A DNA stretch of 55,424 nt from Pseudoalteromonas sp. T1lg88 (GCF_002964765.1 NZ_PQCF01000032.1:846893-902316); one strand, 5' to 3'; positions 38,097 to 47,456 are shown, numbered from the stretch's first letter. Program-made: numbers and translations. Notes: generated by a model not told the origin, from the sequence alone.

Positions 38097-38745
38097 TTGG
38101 ACTTCACTACAACAATTACAACTTCTGCAATTGTGGCTGCCTTTGTGAATATTATAGGTATCTTTTGGCTTAAGGAACGCCTGAAACAATCGATCAAGCA
38201 TGAATATGATCAAGACCTTGAACATTTAAAAAAAGATCTTGAATACGACTTAGATAAGAAGAAGCGTTTATATGAGGAAGCTAGCTCAGTATAAAAAATA
38301 CTACTCTATGATGGATTCGTATTCAGCAAGCGCAAGGAAAGTACTTTTCAAGTCATTTCAAGAAGGGATTCTTGACCTAATACAAAATCCATCAGATGAA
38401 AACACACTGAATTATATTAAAAGCACATTCGCACTGCAGAGCGACATTTCAGATCATTTCCTTGCTTTTAAGAATGAAATTGGTGGGCTTCGACTTGAAG
38501 CTGGAGAAGATTTGTTATTACTTTTAGATAGCTATATTGTCTTGCTTGAGCAAGCACAGGAAAAAACAATCGAGTTTCTCAACTGGATGAATTCTAATGC
38601 TGATCAGTTTCTTACCCAGCCCAACGAAACAAACACTTATATCCAAAAGTTCATGGAAGAAGAGTTTTCTGAATCAGGGAAAGAGCTAATTGACATCCAA
38701 GAAAAGATGTTCAAGGAAATGAGGCGCGAACTTGGGATCGTTTAA
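38097..38745 (+). pseudogene. Membrane-anchored coiled-coil protein of unknown function, frameshifted
   Basis: Two overlapping frames read as one protein of about 215 residues. The first begins at TTG 38097, six bases after AGGAG, and encodes a membrane helix (SAIVAAFVNIIGIFWL) and a charged coiled coil (EHLKKDLEYDLDKKKRLYE), then stops at 38294. The second, from about 38278, continues KLAQYKKYYSMMDSYSASARKVLF with a helical C-terminal domain to 38745. Removing one G at 38276-38277 joins them smoothly as RLYEKLAQYKK. Alternatively they are two coupled genes with an ATG at 38272, but that start has no good ribosome site. Base composition is AT-rich compared with neighbours, consistent with transfer. 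Function unknown. Confidence 0.6.
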
Positions 38746-38785
38746 CAAGCAGCTGCATCGGAACAATTAACGCTGGGCGTTAGGC
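38740..38785 (+). other. attC-like recombination site
   Basis: Cores GTTTAAC (RYYYAAC) and GTTAGGC (GTTRRRY) bound the site. Inside, TAAC-AAG-CAGC on the left mirrors GCTG-GGC-GTTA on the right, the R/L box layout of attC with 3-base spacers. At 46 bases it is shorter than the usual 57-base minimum, so it may be a reduced or decayed site. Confidence 0.45.
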
Positions 38786-38827
38786 CTAGGACTTAAGGCC
38801 CCACTATCACACTTCGCCCCACTCAAG

Positions 38828-40258
38828 CTAACCGCGGCAGATCCCAAGCTTCTTCATCTTTGAGCGCAAGGTACTTGGTGCCAGTGCCAAAACTTCTGCG
38901 GCGCCGCCACGGCCATTAATACGGCCCTGACATTGGCTTAACACCTCTTCGATATATTGCTTTTCGTGTTCGGCCAAGGTTGGCATGGCATCGTGAACAG
39001 GCTCCCCAACTGCACCGTCCAGCATCAAGCTGGGTATTTGCAAAATCGGCCCCGGGCTTAAAATAGCGGCGCGCTCCAGAGTATTTTGCAGCTCACGGAT
39101 ATTGCCCGGCCATGAATAACGCTTAAGCATGGCCAAACTTTTCTTGCTGATCCCAGTGAAACTGCGAGTTAACTTCTGCGACAGCTTGGCCAGCAGCTGA
39201 GCCACCAGCAGCTCCATATCCTCGGTGCGCTCACGCAGCGGCGGTACGGTTAAGGGAAAGACATTGAGGCGATAATAGAGATCCATACGAAAGGTGCCCT
39301 GCTGCACCATTTGCCACAAATCCCGGTTGGTGGCGGCAATCAGGCGAATATCCACCTTGATGGTCTCCTGCCCTCCTAAACGCTCGAATTCCTGCTCCTG
39401 CAACACTCGCAACAATTTACCCTGAGCAGACATCGGCAGTTCGGCAATCTCATCAAGAAACAAGGTACCGCCGTCGGCCAGCTCAAAGCGCCCTTTGCGT
39501 CTTTGCGCCGCGCCGGTAAAGGCGCCCTTTTCATGGCCGAAGAGCTCGGACTCCAACAGGCTTTCGGCAAACACGGCGCAGTTGACCTTGACCAAGGGAG
39601 CATCCCGGCGCTCACTTTGGGCATGGAGGTGGCGCGCCACCAGCTCTTTGCCGGTGCCGTTTTCACCGAGGATCAAAACGCTGGCATCGGTTTGTGCCAC
39701 CAGCTCAATCTGCTGCATCATGGTGCGAAAAGGCGCCGACTGACCAACCAAGTCGCCGTGCTGCCAATCCGCATTGAGCTCTTCTAACAGATAACGGTTC
39801 TCCGCCTGTAACTGCTCGCTTAACTGACTCACCCTTTGCAGCGCTTCACGCAAGGCTTGCTCCGTGCTGCGCTGAGTGGATACGTCACGAAATATCGCCA
39901 CCGCGCCAATCAGTTGTTGATCCTTATAAATAGGCGTAGAGGTGTATTCAACGGGAAACAGGCTGCCGTCCTTACGCCAAAACACCTCGTTACTTACCTG
40001 ACGGGTTTGTCCATCGAACATGGTGCGATAGATGGGGCATTGATCGGCTGGGTAATCACTGCCGTCTGCATGGCTGTGGTGATGAAACTGGTGGATCTTT
40101 TTACCCAGTAACTCGTCTGCCTGCCAGCCTGTCATACGCTCTGCGGCGGGGTTAATAAAGACCGCATTGCCACTGAGATCGAAGCCATAAATTCCCTCGC
40201 CGGCGGCATCAAGTAGTAAACGGGGATCGTGAAGAAAGTGTTTTAATGAAGAGTCCAT
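38828..40258 (-). CDS. Sigma-54-dependent activator with PAS domain
   Basis: A 476-residue enhancer-binding protein. A PAS domain (about 10-130: [30 protein letters not shown], in part) is joined by a coiled linker to the AAA+ domain (about 170-400) with Walker [13 protein letters not shown], the sigma-54 contact GAFTGA, Walker [13 protein letters not shown] and the R finger region. A Fis-type HTH closes it ([24 protein letters not shown]). The PAS sensory input resembles that of FhlA/NtrC-family regulators responding to redox or small ligands; the signal and target operon are unknown. It stands alone, with its 3' end facing the cassette-like patch. Confidence 0.93.
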   Translation of the reverse strand: MDSSLKHFLHDPRLLLDAAGEGIYGFDLSGNAVFINPAAERMTGWQADELLGKKIHQFHHHSHADGSDYPADQCPIYRTMFDGQTRQVSNEVFWRKDGSLFPVEYTSTPIYKDQQLIGAVAIFRDVSTQRSTEQALREALQRVSQLSEQLQAENRYLLEELNADWQHGDLVGQSAPFRTMMQQIELVAQTDASVLILGENGTGKELVARHLHAQSERRDAPLVKVNCAVFAESLLESELFGHEKGAFTGAAQRRKGRFELADGGTLFLDEIAELPMSAQGKLLRVLQEQEFERLGGQETIKVDIRLIAATNRDLWQMVQQGTFRMDLYYRLNVFPLTVPPLRERTEDMELLVAQLLAKLSQKLTRSFTGISKKSLAMLKRYSWPGNIRELQNTLERAAILSPGPILQIPSLMLDGAVGEPVHDAMPTLAEHEKQYIEEVLSQCQGRINGRGGAAEVLALAPSTLRSKMKKLGICRG

Positions 40259-40338
40259 GGAAAATGTGCCAGCAAGTAACGATATGTCGTCATTTTAGGG
40301 CTTGCTCACACATTTTCGCAAGGTTTAAATCAAGTGCA

Positions 40339-40908
40339 TTAGAGCCCGGAAGTCAGGGTGATCACCCCGGGGTTAACCTCTAGCGCCAACTTAAAGCGTG
40401 ACAGCAAGGCCTGTTTCGGGTCTTGCTTATTCAGGCTATACACAGGATATTGGCTCAGTGCCTGAGTCAATAACTGCTGCACCTGCTCAGACAGGGGCGC
40501 CAACTTACCGCGGTAACCCATGGCATCTATATCCGCATTGAGGATTTTAAAATCCTGCAAATAGATGGCATCCTGCTTAGCGTTAAAATACGGCGCAGCG
40601 GCAATGTTTAAGCGCACTCGCACCGGCACCTTTAGCGCCAAAGCCTGCATCATCACGGTATTATCCAGCGCCAGCTCAATGCCATTAGGGCTATGCTCAG
40701 GGCCGATTTGCACACCAATATCGTTCACCGTCAGCTCCATGGGCACGCCCATTACAGTAGCGTTGGCGCCATAACGGTCGCTTTGTTGTAACAGGCTCTG
40801 CTCAAGCTCGCCGCTCGTTAAAGAAAATACACTCAAGGGTGCATGACCGGCGCAGCCGCTTAACAAAGCGACACCAGCCAATACCATACCCACTAACCAT
40901 TGCTTCAT
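40339..40908 (-). CDS. DUF1439 lipoprotein (YceB-like)
   Basis: A 189-residue lipoprotein: hydrophobic N-terminus with lipobox LLSGC, then a DUF1439 domain with alternating strands and long helix (VPVRVRLNIAAAPYFNAKQDAIYLQDFKILNADID, in part). E. coli YceB is the namesake; related tubular lipid-binding-like folds are suspected for the family, without a proven role. Its ATG overlaps the stop of the DUF349 gene by 4 bases (ATGA), so it is the last gene of a four-gene coupled operon. Confidence 0.85.
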   Translation of the reverse strand: MKQWLVGMVLAGVALLSGCAGHAPLSVFSLTSGELEQSLLQQSDRYGANATVMGVPMELTVNDIGVQIGPEHSPNGIELALDNTVMMQALALKVPVRVRLNIAAAPYFNAKQDAIYLQDFKILNADIDAMGYRGKLAPLSEQVQQLLTQALSQYPVYSLNKQDPKQALLSRFKLALEVNPGVITLTSGL

Positions 40909-43613
40909 ACTGATACCATCTTATCTAAAACTACAACCAGGCGCTCAATCTCGGCTTGCTCACCCTGACAAATACCCTGCTCGTTAACGCCCACGCCAGC
41001 TAACCAAGCAAGTAACAACTCCTCGCTGGTGTGCTCAACGCCGTGGTGCTTATTATCAAGCATACTCACCTGCTCTTGCATACGCTGCGTAGAAAGCGAC
41101 TCTGGGCTGGCCAGATTATTGGTGATCTCCAGGCGTAGCACCAACTGCTCAGCGGTTAAATCCAAGCGGGTGCCACTTAACCAATCTGCAGGCACAGCCT
41201 GTTGCTCGGCCAAAGCGGTACGCAGCTCTTGGAAGTGACGAGTTTGCAGCGCCTGCTCTTTGGCATTTAACGCCGCCTCAATTCGAGCCGCAAGTTGTTG
41301 CCGTTGACCTTGCAGTTCGCGCACCAATTGCAGCTGCTGCACATCATTGAGCAAGTGTTGTAAATCCGCATTGCTTTGCGCCTGCGCCAGTTGTTGCTCA
41401 AGGGCTTCAAGGGCACTCACCTGCTCCGCCTTTTGCTCAGCATGGGCTTGTTGCTGCTGTGCCTTAGCGGCATCGCGCTGGTTGAAAATACCGTCATTTA
41501 CACGACGAAACGCCTGCCACAACTTACGCTCTTTAGCGTTACCGGCAAAACCAATTTGTTGCCATTGCTGTTGTAGCTCTTTTAGCTTGTTGGTGGCTGC
41601 AAACACATCACTGGTGTCCAAAGCTTCCGCCTGCTGCAAAAGCGCTTCTTTGGCATGAGCATTGTCTTGATAGAATTTGGCTACACGCTCGGCCATATCA
41701 CCTTGCGCATTGCCAAATGCCTTACTCAATTTATGATAAAGCTTACTTTCTATGTGCTTGGCGGCGCGCCATTGTTTTAATAGCGCGTTGAACTGATGTT
41801 CCAGCTCCCGCGTCTCAAGCTCGGCGGCACGCTCACTCAGGCTTTGCATCTGTGCGATTAACTGTTCGCGCTCGGCCATCGCCTGCTCTTTAAGCGCTTG
41901 TTGCTCCGCAAAATACTCGCGACAAGGGGCAAAGGCCGCCTCGATCGCCTGCTCAAACGCCTCTTTCGCCTGCTGCGCCACCTCTGGGCCCAGCAACTGC
42001 CAGCTTTTACGCAAACGCTTTACCTGAGCTAAACGCTCGTTGGCATCATCGCAGTCACCCTGTGCCAGCTCTTTCGCCGCTTCAAGTAACTGCTCCTGCT
42101 GCGCTTCACCGGCATACTGGTGCCAGTCTTTGGCATCATCCAGGGTTTTGGCAAGGCTTTCGTATTCGCGGCTTAGATCATTTTGAAAATGTACTGCCAA
42201 TTGCGCATATGCTTCTTGCAGACCATTAAACACGCCAAAGGCAACGCGGTAACGACCTTGATTAATAAGGCGGCGAATATCTCGCGCCTTTTTACGCGCC
42301 ACGCTCTGCAGTTGCTTTTGCTCCTGAATCAGGGTGTCATTCTGGCTCTGCCAGTGCTTTTTGGCCTGATTAAATTGTTGTTGCCAAAGCGCCGCCAGCT
42401 CTTTGGGAAGCGCCTTAATGGCCTGTTGCAGTTGCGCGCGTTGCTCGGCTTCAGCGCTAAGCGCCGCGTCAAGCTCGCTGATATCAGTGGGGACACTTAG
42501 GTTGCCATAACTGGCCAGCTGCTCACGCAGGGCATCCACGTCTTGCTCGTAGGCCGCCAGCTGCTCAACCTGCTTAAACAGACGCTCTAGCTCTTGCTGC
42601 TGACTTTGCAGCTCACTACCTGCCTGCAGGTCTTGGCTTTGCAACATGTCCTTGGCCTGCGCTACTTTCGCATAAAGCCAGTCGGTTTGAATTTGCTCAT
42701 TACCATCGAAACGCAGGGCCATGGCATTGCTGATCTCTTCCGCCAAGGCACTGAGATTAGCCAGCGCCAAAACGCTGCGCTGCTTGGCTAGTTGCTGCGC
42801 TTGCTCTTGCTCATACGCGACCTTTAGTTTGTCGCTGTGCGCGCTGAGTTTGGCCGCCAGCTGCTTATACTTGCTTTGTGTTTGCCCGCGCAGCTCTTCG
42901 TCCAGCCACTCTAGCTCTAACTGCTGGAATTGCTTTTCCAGCTGCAGAAACTGGCTGTTAACCAACTGATAATCGGTTTTTTCACGCAAGGCATTGAGCT
43001 TGGCTAGAATCAGCTTAACTTGCTCTGCCACCTCTAGCGGCATCTGCTCTTGGCGTTGCTGCTCGTCAATTACCTTTTGCAGCTTGTCCTTGGCCTCACC
43101 CTTAGCGACCTTGAGCAGTTTTTCCGTCAGCTGTAATTTCAGCACCAGCTCACACAATTGCAGTTGCAATGCATCGTCGGCGCTGCGAAATACCTGCTCC
43201 AGCAAAGGTGCTTTGTTTAAACGGGTTAACAGTTTAATTTTGACGGCCGCGGTTTTTTCTTGCAGCGCCAGTTGCTCCAAGGTTTTATCGGCGGCAAAGC
43301 GATCGATATAACGCTCTTTGTCGCTATCGCTCAGGACGTCTGGGCTGGCCAAAATGGCCTCGGCCACTTTTTGGTTAGCAAGACGTTTGATGCTCGGCTC
43401 ACCGTCCTGTTGGCACGCCTGCCACCAAAGACCCACATCGTTGAGCTTTTTCAGCGCCGCGGTACGCACATTGGCACTGGGATCTTCACAGGCCAAGGTT
43501 GTGATTATGTGTGCATCCTGTTGTTTGTCCAGCTGGGCTAATGCGCCGAGTCGGGTGGTTTCTTTTGGATGCTTCCACTTGGGTTGGAATAACTGTTTAA
43601 AGATCATTTTCAC
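40905..43613 (-). CDS. DUF349 repeat protein
   Basis: A 902-residue, Gln/Glu/Leu-rich, almost wholly helical protein. The first 150 residues look like HEAT-type helical pairs (DPSANVRTAALKKLNDVGLWW, in part as ANVRTAALKKLNDVG). The remainder carries several DUF349 units, each with a Trp-rich segment such as LRKSWQLLGPEV, LLKQWRAAKHIESKLYHKL and LQQQWQQIGFAGNAKERKLW. No enzyme motif is visible. The family is widespread but unexplained. It overlaps YeaC upstream by 17 bases and the DUF1439 gene downstream by 4, so it is translated as part of one operon. Confidence 0.9.
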   Translation of the reverse strand: MKMIFKQLFQPKWKHPKETTRLGALAQLDKQQDAHIITTLACEDPSANVRTAALKKLNDVGLWWQACQQDGEPSIKRLANQKVAEAILASPDVLSDSDKERYIDRFAADKTLEQLALQEKTAAVKIKLLTRLNKAPLLEQVFRSADDALQLQLCELVLKLQLTEKLLKVAKGEAKDKLQKVIDEQQRQEQMPLEVAEQVKLILAKLNALREKTDYQLVNSQFLQLEKQFQQLELEWLDEELRGQTQSKYKQLAAKLSAHSDKLKVAYEQEQAQQLAKQRSVLALANLSALAEEISNAMALRFDGNEQIQTDWLYAKVAQAKDMLQSQDLQAGSELQSQQQELERLFKQVEQLAAYEQDVDALREQLASYGNLSVPTDISELDAALSAEAEQRAQLQQAIKALPKELAALWQQQFNQAKKHWQSQNDTLIQEQKQLQSVARKKARDIRRLINQGRYRVAFGVFNGLQEAYAQLAVHFQNDLSREYESLAKTLDDAKDWHQYAGEAQQEQLLEAAKELAQGDCDDANERLAQVKRLRKSWQLLGPEVAQQAKEAFEQAIEAAFAPCREYFAEQQALKEQAMAEREQLIAQMQSLSERAAELETRELEHQFNALLKQWRAAKHIESKLYHKLSKAFGNAQGDMAERVAKFYQDNAHAKEALLQQAEALDTSDVFAATNKLKELQQQWQQIGFAGNAKERKLWQAFRRVNDGIFNQRDAAKAQQQQAHAEQKAEQVSALEALEQQLAQAQSNADLQHLLNDVQQLQLVRELQGQRQQLAARIEAALNAKEQALQTRHFQELRTALAEQQAVPADWLSGTRLDLTAEQLVLRLEITNNLASPESLSTQRMQEQVSMLDNKHHGVEHTSEELLLAWLAGVGVNEQGICQGEQAEIERLVVVLDKMVSV

Positions 43614-43878
43614 TGAACCTGGCTATTTCGTTTTCGGCCTTAAATTGCTGCTTTAATTCTTTTTTCGACTTTTGCACCAACTGGCCGTCGGCGCCAACGG
43701 TAAATTGTTCGTCGCTTTTGAGCACCTTGGCTTGATAGAGCATAACCAGTTGCACGGTTTGCTCTTTTTGTTGTTCGCTTAAAGGGTTACCGTCTGGCCA
43801 CTTGCCGGTGGCGGCGCCATATTGCAAACGTTCGTAAACTTCAGGGGTGATAGACTGAACTAACTGGTCAATATTCAT
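43597..43878 (-). CDS. yeaC: YeaC-family protein (DUF1315)
   Basis: A 93-residue cytosolic protein of the DUF1315/YeaC family. The signature is near the start: TPEVYERLQYGAATGKWPDG, followed by LSEQQKEQTVQLVMLYQAK. The rest is a variable charged tail. Function unknown. It overlaps the zinc-ribbon gene upstream by 4 bases and the DUF349 gene downstream by 17. Confidence 0.9.
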   Translation of the reverse strand: MNIDQLVQSITPEVYERLQYGAATGKWPDGNPLSEQQKEQTVQLVMLYQAKVLKSDEQFTVGADGQLVQKSKKELKQQFKAENEIARFSENDL

Positions 43879-44204
43879 AATTTTTTTCTTTTCAAAAGCA
43901 CGAGACGAACACGATTAACTAGATACCAAACAACCCCTATGGCGATTGCCACATAACAGGTCGTTTGCTGCCAAGAGCCCGGCACAGGATGATGCCAGTA
44001 AAGCACGAAAAAGCCACCGAGGAAGAGAATTAAGGCGATAAAAGACTGGTTCATCAGCGACTGCTGCTTTTGCGTTTTAGAACGCGCCGCCATACGGTTT
44101 TTGGTCTCGGCATCCATTTCGCCAAAAACGGCATTGCAATGGGGACAGGCTTGATGTTTGTCGGATATCGACTTTTGACATTGCGGACATGAAATTATTG
44201 CCAT
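43875..44204 (-). CDS. Zinc-ribbon membrane protein
   Basis: A 109-residue protein with an N-terminal zinc ribbon (CPQCQKSISDKHQACPHC, residues about 6-23) and two membrane helices (about 55-72 and 82-98). The ATG at 44204 has AGGAG 5 bases upstream; a longer in-frame TTG start is less likely. Proteins of this layout are common and uncharacterised. It leads the operon zinc ribbon-yeaC-DUF349-DUF1439, all with overlapping ends. Confidence 0.8.
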   Translation of the reverse strand: MAIISCPQCQKSISDKHQACPHCNAVFGEMDAETKNRMAARSKTQKQQSLMNQSFIALILFLGGFFVLYWHHPVPGSWQQTTCYVAIAIGVVWYLVNRVRLVLLKRKKL

Positions 44205-44243
44205 GCTTACTCCTAGGTGCAATTAGGTGCCAATACACGCGCC

Positions 44244-44270
44244 AATAAAAAAGGCGCCACTTGGCGCCTC
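44244..44270 (-). terminator. Terminator downstream of the symporter gene
   Basis: Leftward AGGCGCC-AAGT-GGCGCCT perfect 7-bp stem followed by TTTTTTATTGG. It separates agcS from the zinc-ribbon operon. Confidence 0.85.
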
Positions 44271-44374
44271 ATTGTACTGGTTTTATTTGTCGATGTCTTT
44301 TTTGAATTTAAGCCAATCGCTGAGATTCAAAAATGGCTCTGAGCTCGCCCTTTCCATCAACAAAGCGACCCTTC

Positions 44375-45889
44375 TTACTGGGCATCTTTCGATTGTTTGG
44401 TCGATTGCTTGGCAAGACGCTCTTCCCAGAAAGTCGCATTTTTAATGCCAAGTTTAACCGGATCAAAGGTGATCTTGCCGCCTGCTTTTTTCTGGTCTTC
44501 ATAATCGCGTAAACACATTAGAGCCGGTTTAGCGACAAAGAGAATCGCCAAGATACCAACAATGTTGATCCACGCCATTAGGCCAACACCAATGTCACCA
44601 ATATTCCAGATATAACCAGAGCTGTTAACCATGCCGTATGAAACCATAAACATGATCACCAGCTTCACCAGCACCAACGGGATACCGCCTTTGACATAAC
44701 GATTTAAGTAGGCAACGTTCGTTTCGGCAATGTAGAAGTACGCCAGTATTGTAGTAAACGCAAAGAAGAACAAAGCGATACCAACAAAGGCATGACCAAA
44801 GTCACCAAAGACATTAAACAAGGCCATTTGGGTAAAGGCTGCAGAGCCAATCTCAGTTGCTGCATCAACGTTTTGGACAATAAACTGGCCCGCTGGCAAG
44901 TCGCCTACCACATTGTATTGCTTGGTAATAAGGATCATTAACGCGGTCGCCGTACAAACGAACAGCGTATCTACATAGACAGAAAACGCTTGTACCAAAC
45001 CTTGCTGCGCCGGATGGTCAACTTCAGCCGCAGCGGCTGCATGCGGGCCCGTACCCTGACCGGCTTCATTCGAATAAATACCACGTTTTACACCCCAGCC
45101 GATGGCCGCACCGAAACCGGCTTGGGCGGTAAAGGCATCGGAGATGATCAGCGAGAAGATTCCAGGCACTTTATCCAGGTTTAGAAATACCACGATTAAA
45201 GCCAGAACTATGTAACCCAAGGCCATAAATGGCACGACAAATTGGGTAAAGTGGGCGATGCGTTTAATACCACCAAAGATAATAAAGGCCAGAACAATCA
45301 GAATAACAGCCAAAGCTACCAGCTTATAGGTGCCTACCTCGCCAAAGCCAGTCGCTACCATCTCACCGTTACCAAATACCTGGGTAAAGGCGTTACCTAC
45401 CGCATTGGCCTGCACGCCGGGTAAAAAGACACCACAAGCAACGATGGCCGATACGGCAAATAAAATGGCCAACCATTTTTGCTGCAAGCAACGGTCAAAA
45501 TAGTAAGCCGGGCCACCGCGATATTGACCATCTTCTTCTGTTTTATAAATTTGCCCCAGAGTAGACTCGGCATACGCAGTACTGGCACCCAAAAATGCCA
45601 CTATCCACATCCAGAAAATAGCACCCGGACCACCAAAGCCTATGGCAGCAGCAACGCCGGCGATATTACCTACACCTACGCGACCTGATAAGGAAACCGC
45701 CAAGGCCTGAAAAGATGAGATGCCTCGGCTCGATTCATTCGAGCTCAGCAGCAATTTACACATTTCTTTGAAATGCCTAACCTGGGCGAAACGGGTTAAT
45801 ACGGAATAAAATAGACCTGCACCTAGACAGAGATAAATGAGTGCACTACTCCACACAATGTCATTAACGGCGCTTACAAAAGCTTCCAT
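44375..45889 (-). CDS. agcS: Alanine/glycine:cation symporter (AGCS family)
   Basis: A 504-residue sodium- or proton-coupled alanine/glycine symporter with about 10-11 membrane helices. AGCS marks are ALAVSLSGRVGVGNIAGVAAAIGFGGPGAIFWMW (in part VGVGNIAGVAAAIGFGGPG), the conserved RGGPAYYFDR and KRGIYSNEAGQGTGPHAAA. It imports alanine or glycine across the inner membrane. The leader before its start has several inverted repeats but no sign of a glycine riboswitch. It is monocistronic, ending at a terminator about 105 bases downstream. The 44271-44374 interval has no well-supported gene. Confidence 0.95.
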   Translation of the reverse strand: MEAFVSAVNDIVWSSALIYLCLGAGLFYSVLTRFAQVRHFKEMCKLLLSSNESSRGISSFQALAVSLSGRVGVGNIAGVAAAIGFGGPGAIFWMWIVAFLGASTAYAESTLGQIYKTEEDGQYRGGPAYYFDRCLQQKWLAILFAVSAIVACGVFLPGVQANAVGNAFTQVFGNGEMVATGFGEVGTYKLVALAVILIVLAFIIFGGIKRIAHFTQFVVPFMALGYIVLALIVVFLNLDKVPGIFSLIISDAFTAQAGFGAAIGWGVKRGIYSNEAGQGTGPHAAAAAEVDHPAQQGLVQAFSVYVDTLFVCTATALMILITKQYNVVGDLPAGQFIVQNVDAATEIGSAAFTQMALFNVFGDFGHAFVGIALFFFAFTTILAYFYIAETNVAYLNRYVKGGIPLVLVKLVIMFMVSYGMVNSSGYIWNIGDIGVGLMAWINIVGILAILFVAKPALMCLRDYEDQKKAGGKITFDPVKLGIKNATFWEERLAKQSTKQSKDAQ

Positions 45890-46256
45890 AGATATCCTCT
45901 ATAATTATATTTCTTATTCTTAGTTACGATACTCTGCGTTAGCTACTGAGAATGCGCGACATAAGGCAGTGAGAATTAGCAAGCATACTTACCTCACTCT
46001 TCAACCTTTGGAATATTAACTTATACTGCCTAAGTTTGTTAACACTTAATTTTCAATCCGTTCGACCTATGGGCTCGAGTAGAGCTTACCCCGTAAGTAA
46101 ATCTTGTTTCATTTTAATGCGTTAAACTTTTAGCTGGGTTTATCCCGGCTAAATTGAAAGCAATAAAAAAGGCATGGATCGTTAACCAAACCATGCCTTT
46201 ATCGCTTTAAACTCAATGATGGGCACAGCAATAGCCAATGCCCAAGTTAAAGCCTG
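45890..46256. other. Intergenic region upstream of agcS with several hairpins
   Basis: This 367-base gap holds, besides the terminator of the M14 gene, a set of short dyads: AGTGAG/CTCACT (45968-45998), GCTC-GAGTA-GAGC (46073-46085), CTTAC-CCC-GTAAG (46085-46097) and TTTAGC-T-GGG-TTTAT-CCC-G-GCTAAA (46129-46153). The first three lie in the likely agcS leader and may form a structured 5' UTR. I see no glycine-riboswitch core. Confidence 0.4.
46164..46200 (-). terminator. Terminator of the CCP-like M14 gene
   Basis: Leftward AAAGGCATGG / CCATGCCTTT 10-bp stem with 13-base loop and a TTTTTTATTG tail. Confidence 0.85.
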
Positions 46257-47384
46257 TTATCTCAACTTATCAACCACAGCAACTATGGCGCTGAGGGTAT
46301 CCTGACCGAACTGGTAAGAGCGACGGTCTGACCAACCATAATCCAAGTCTGGCAGGTTGTTATTGTCTTTAAACGGCATTTCTACCGTGTAAGCCAAGGC
46401 CTTAAACTCTTCGGCAACCGCACTGGATGCCACGGTCAAGTTGGCCTCGCCCGGTGCATCCTTATCGTAACCAACCTCATCCTGGAACTCCGGCGTGATG
46501 GTTAATAGCGCTTGCTTAAAGGTATTTTCTAACTCTTCTAGGCGTGCGTCATAGCTTGGGATCCCCTCACTACCGGCGACAAAGTTATAAGGGATAGACT
46601 CATCACCGTGAATATCCAGGTGCATATCCAGACCCACTTCGCGCATCTTGTTAAGCACCAAGAAGACTTCCGGGCTCTTTTCCATGCTTGGTGTGGCCCA
46701 CTCACGGTTAAGGTTTACACCGGCGGCGTTGGTACGCAAATGACCACGAACGCTGCCGTCCGGGTTCATGTTCGGCACTACGTAGAATACGGCTTTGCAT
46801 AGCAGTGCAGCAGCATGGGGGTCTTCGTCGTCCAGTAACTTGTGCAGCAAACCTTCAACGAACCACTCGGCCATGGTTTCACCCGGGTGCTGACGCGCAG
46901 TGATCCAGATATTTTTCTTCTCAGCGCTCGGCTCACCAATACGCAAAACCGTCATATCGCGACCATCCAGTGTTAGGCCTAGGTTTTGCGCTTCACAAAT
47001 GGCGTGGCTTTGTGCCCAGTAAATCAGGTCCAGGTGACGATCGTAGCTGTACGGTGCAAAATAGGCGAAGAACATCTGTGAGCATTCCGGCTCAACGTCG
47101 ATAACCAGGGTGCCGTCTTCATAACGGGTAGGAACGCGGAACCAGGTTTGACGATCATAAGAAGCAACCGCCTGGTAATCGTCCCAACCTTCCGGATAGG
47201 CCGACTGCGCCAGATTGTTGATCTGCAAACGGTGCTCAACAAATGGCGTGGTTTCTAGGCGAAAATGAAACCACTGATAAAAATCAGACTGGTTGTCCTT
47301 ATTGATCTCTAGCTGGATATTCATCGGGTTTTCACAAGCGATAACCTGGATATTACCACTGTCGAAATTACTGGTGATCTTCAT
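46257..47384 (-). CDS. M14 carboxypeptidase, cytosolic carboxypeptidase (CCP) type
   Basis: A 375-residue M14D enzyme like bacterial CCPs. An N-terminal beta domain (about 1-125, with YQWFHFRLE typical of CCP N-domains) is followed by the peptidase domain: zinc ligands in TARQHPGETMAEWF and LDIHGDES, substrate Arg/Asn in NAAGVNLNREW, and catalytic Glu in YTVEMPFKD. Eukaryotic CCPs trim glutamates from tubulin; the bacterial substrate is unknown. No signal peptide. It stands downstream of the GAPDH gene on the same strand but behind its terminator. Confidence 0.92.
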   Translation of the reverse strand: MKITSNFDSGNIQVIACENPMNIQLEINKDNQSDFYQWFHFRLETTPFVEHRLQINNLAQSAYPEGWDDYQAVASYDRQTWFRVPTRYEDGTLVIDVEPECSQMFFAYFAPYSYDRHLDLIYWAQSHAICEAQNLGLTLDGRDMTVLRIGEPSAEKKNIWITARQHPGETMAEWFVEGLLHKLLDDEDPHAAALLCKAVFYVVPNMNPDGSVRGHLRTNAAGVNLNREWATPSMEKSPEVFLVLNKMREVGLDMHLDIHGDESIPYNFVAGSEGIPSYDARLEELENTFKQALLTITPEFQDEVGYDKDAPGEANLTVASSAVAEEFKALAYTVEMPFKDNNNLPDLDYGWSDRRSYQFGQDTLSAIVAVVDKLR

Positions 47385-47456
47385 TGCTGATCCTTATTGT
47401 TAATGAGATAACCTGGCCCTTCCCTAGTAATAGGTCGGTAAAGCCAGTTTTAGCAA

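Larger units (their letters stand above)
38075..38785 (+). mobile_element. Solitary integron-type gene cassette (candidate)
   Basis: The segment runs from a GTTAGAC core (38075-38081) to an attC-like end whose last core is GTTAGGC (38779-38785). It carries one AT-rich gene in the direction expected for cassettes, with its TAA stop embedded in the first core of the attC-like site (GTTTAAC). The length, about 710 bases, is typical. No integrase or further cassettes are in the window, so it would be an isolated insertion or remnant. Confidence 0.45.

Noticed and set aside
42000..43600. Rightward frames opposite the DUF349 gene
   Set aside because: They are mirror images of its Gln/Leu-rich codons, with Ser/Cys-rich products and no ribosome sites.
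44308..44385. Short leftward frames between agcS and its terminator, 24-25 residues long
   Set aside because: One ends in LSDWLKFKKDIDK and looks protein-like, but there is no clear ribosome site and it is too short to support from sequence alone.
46100..46160. Glycine riboswitch for the symporter
   Set aside because: The conserved glycine aptamer core is not found on the minus strand upstream of agcS.
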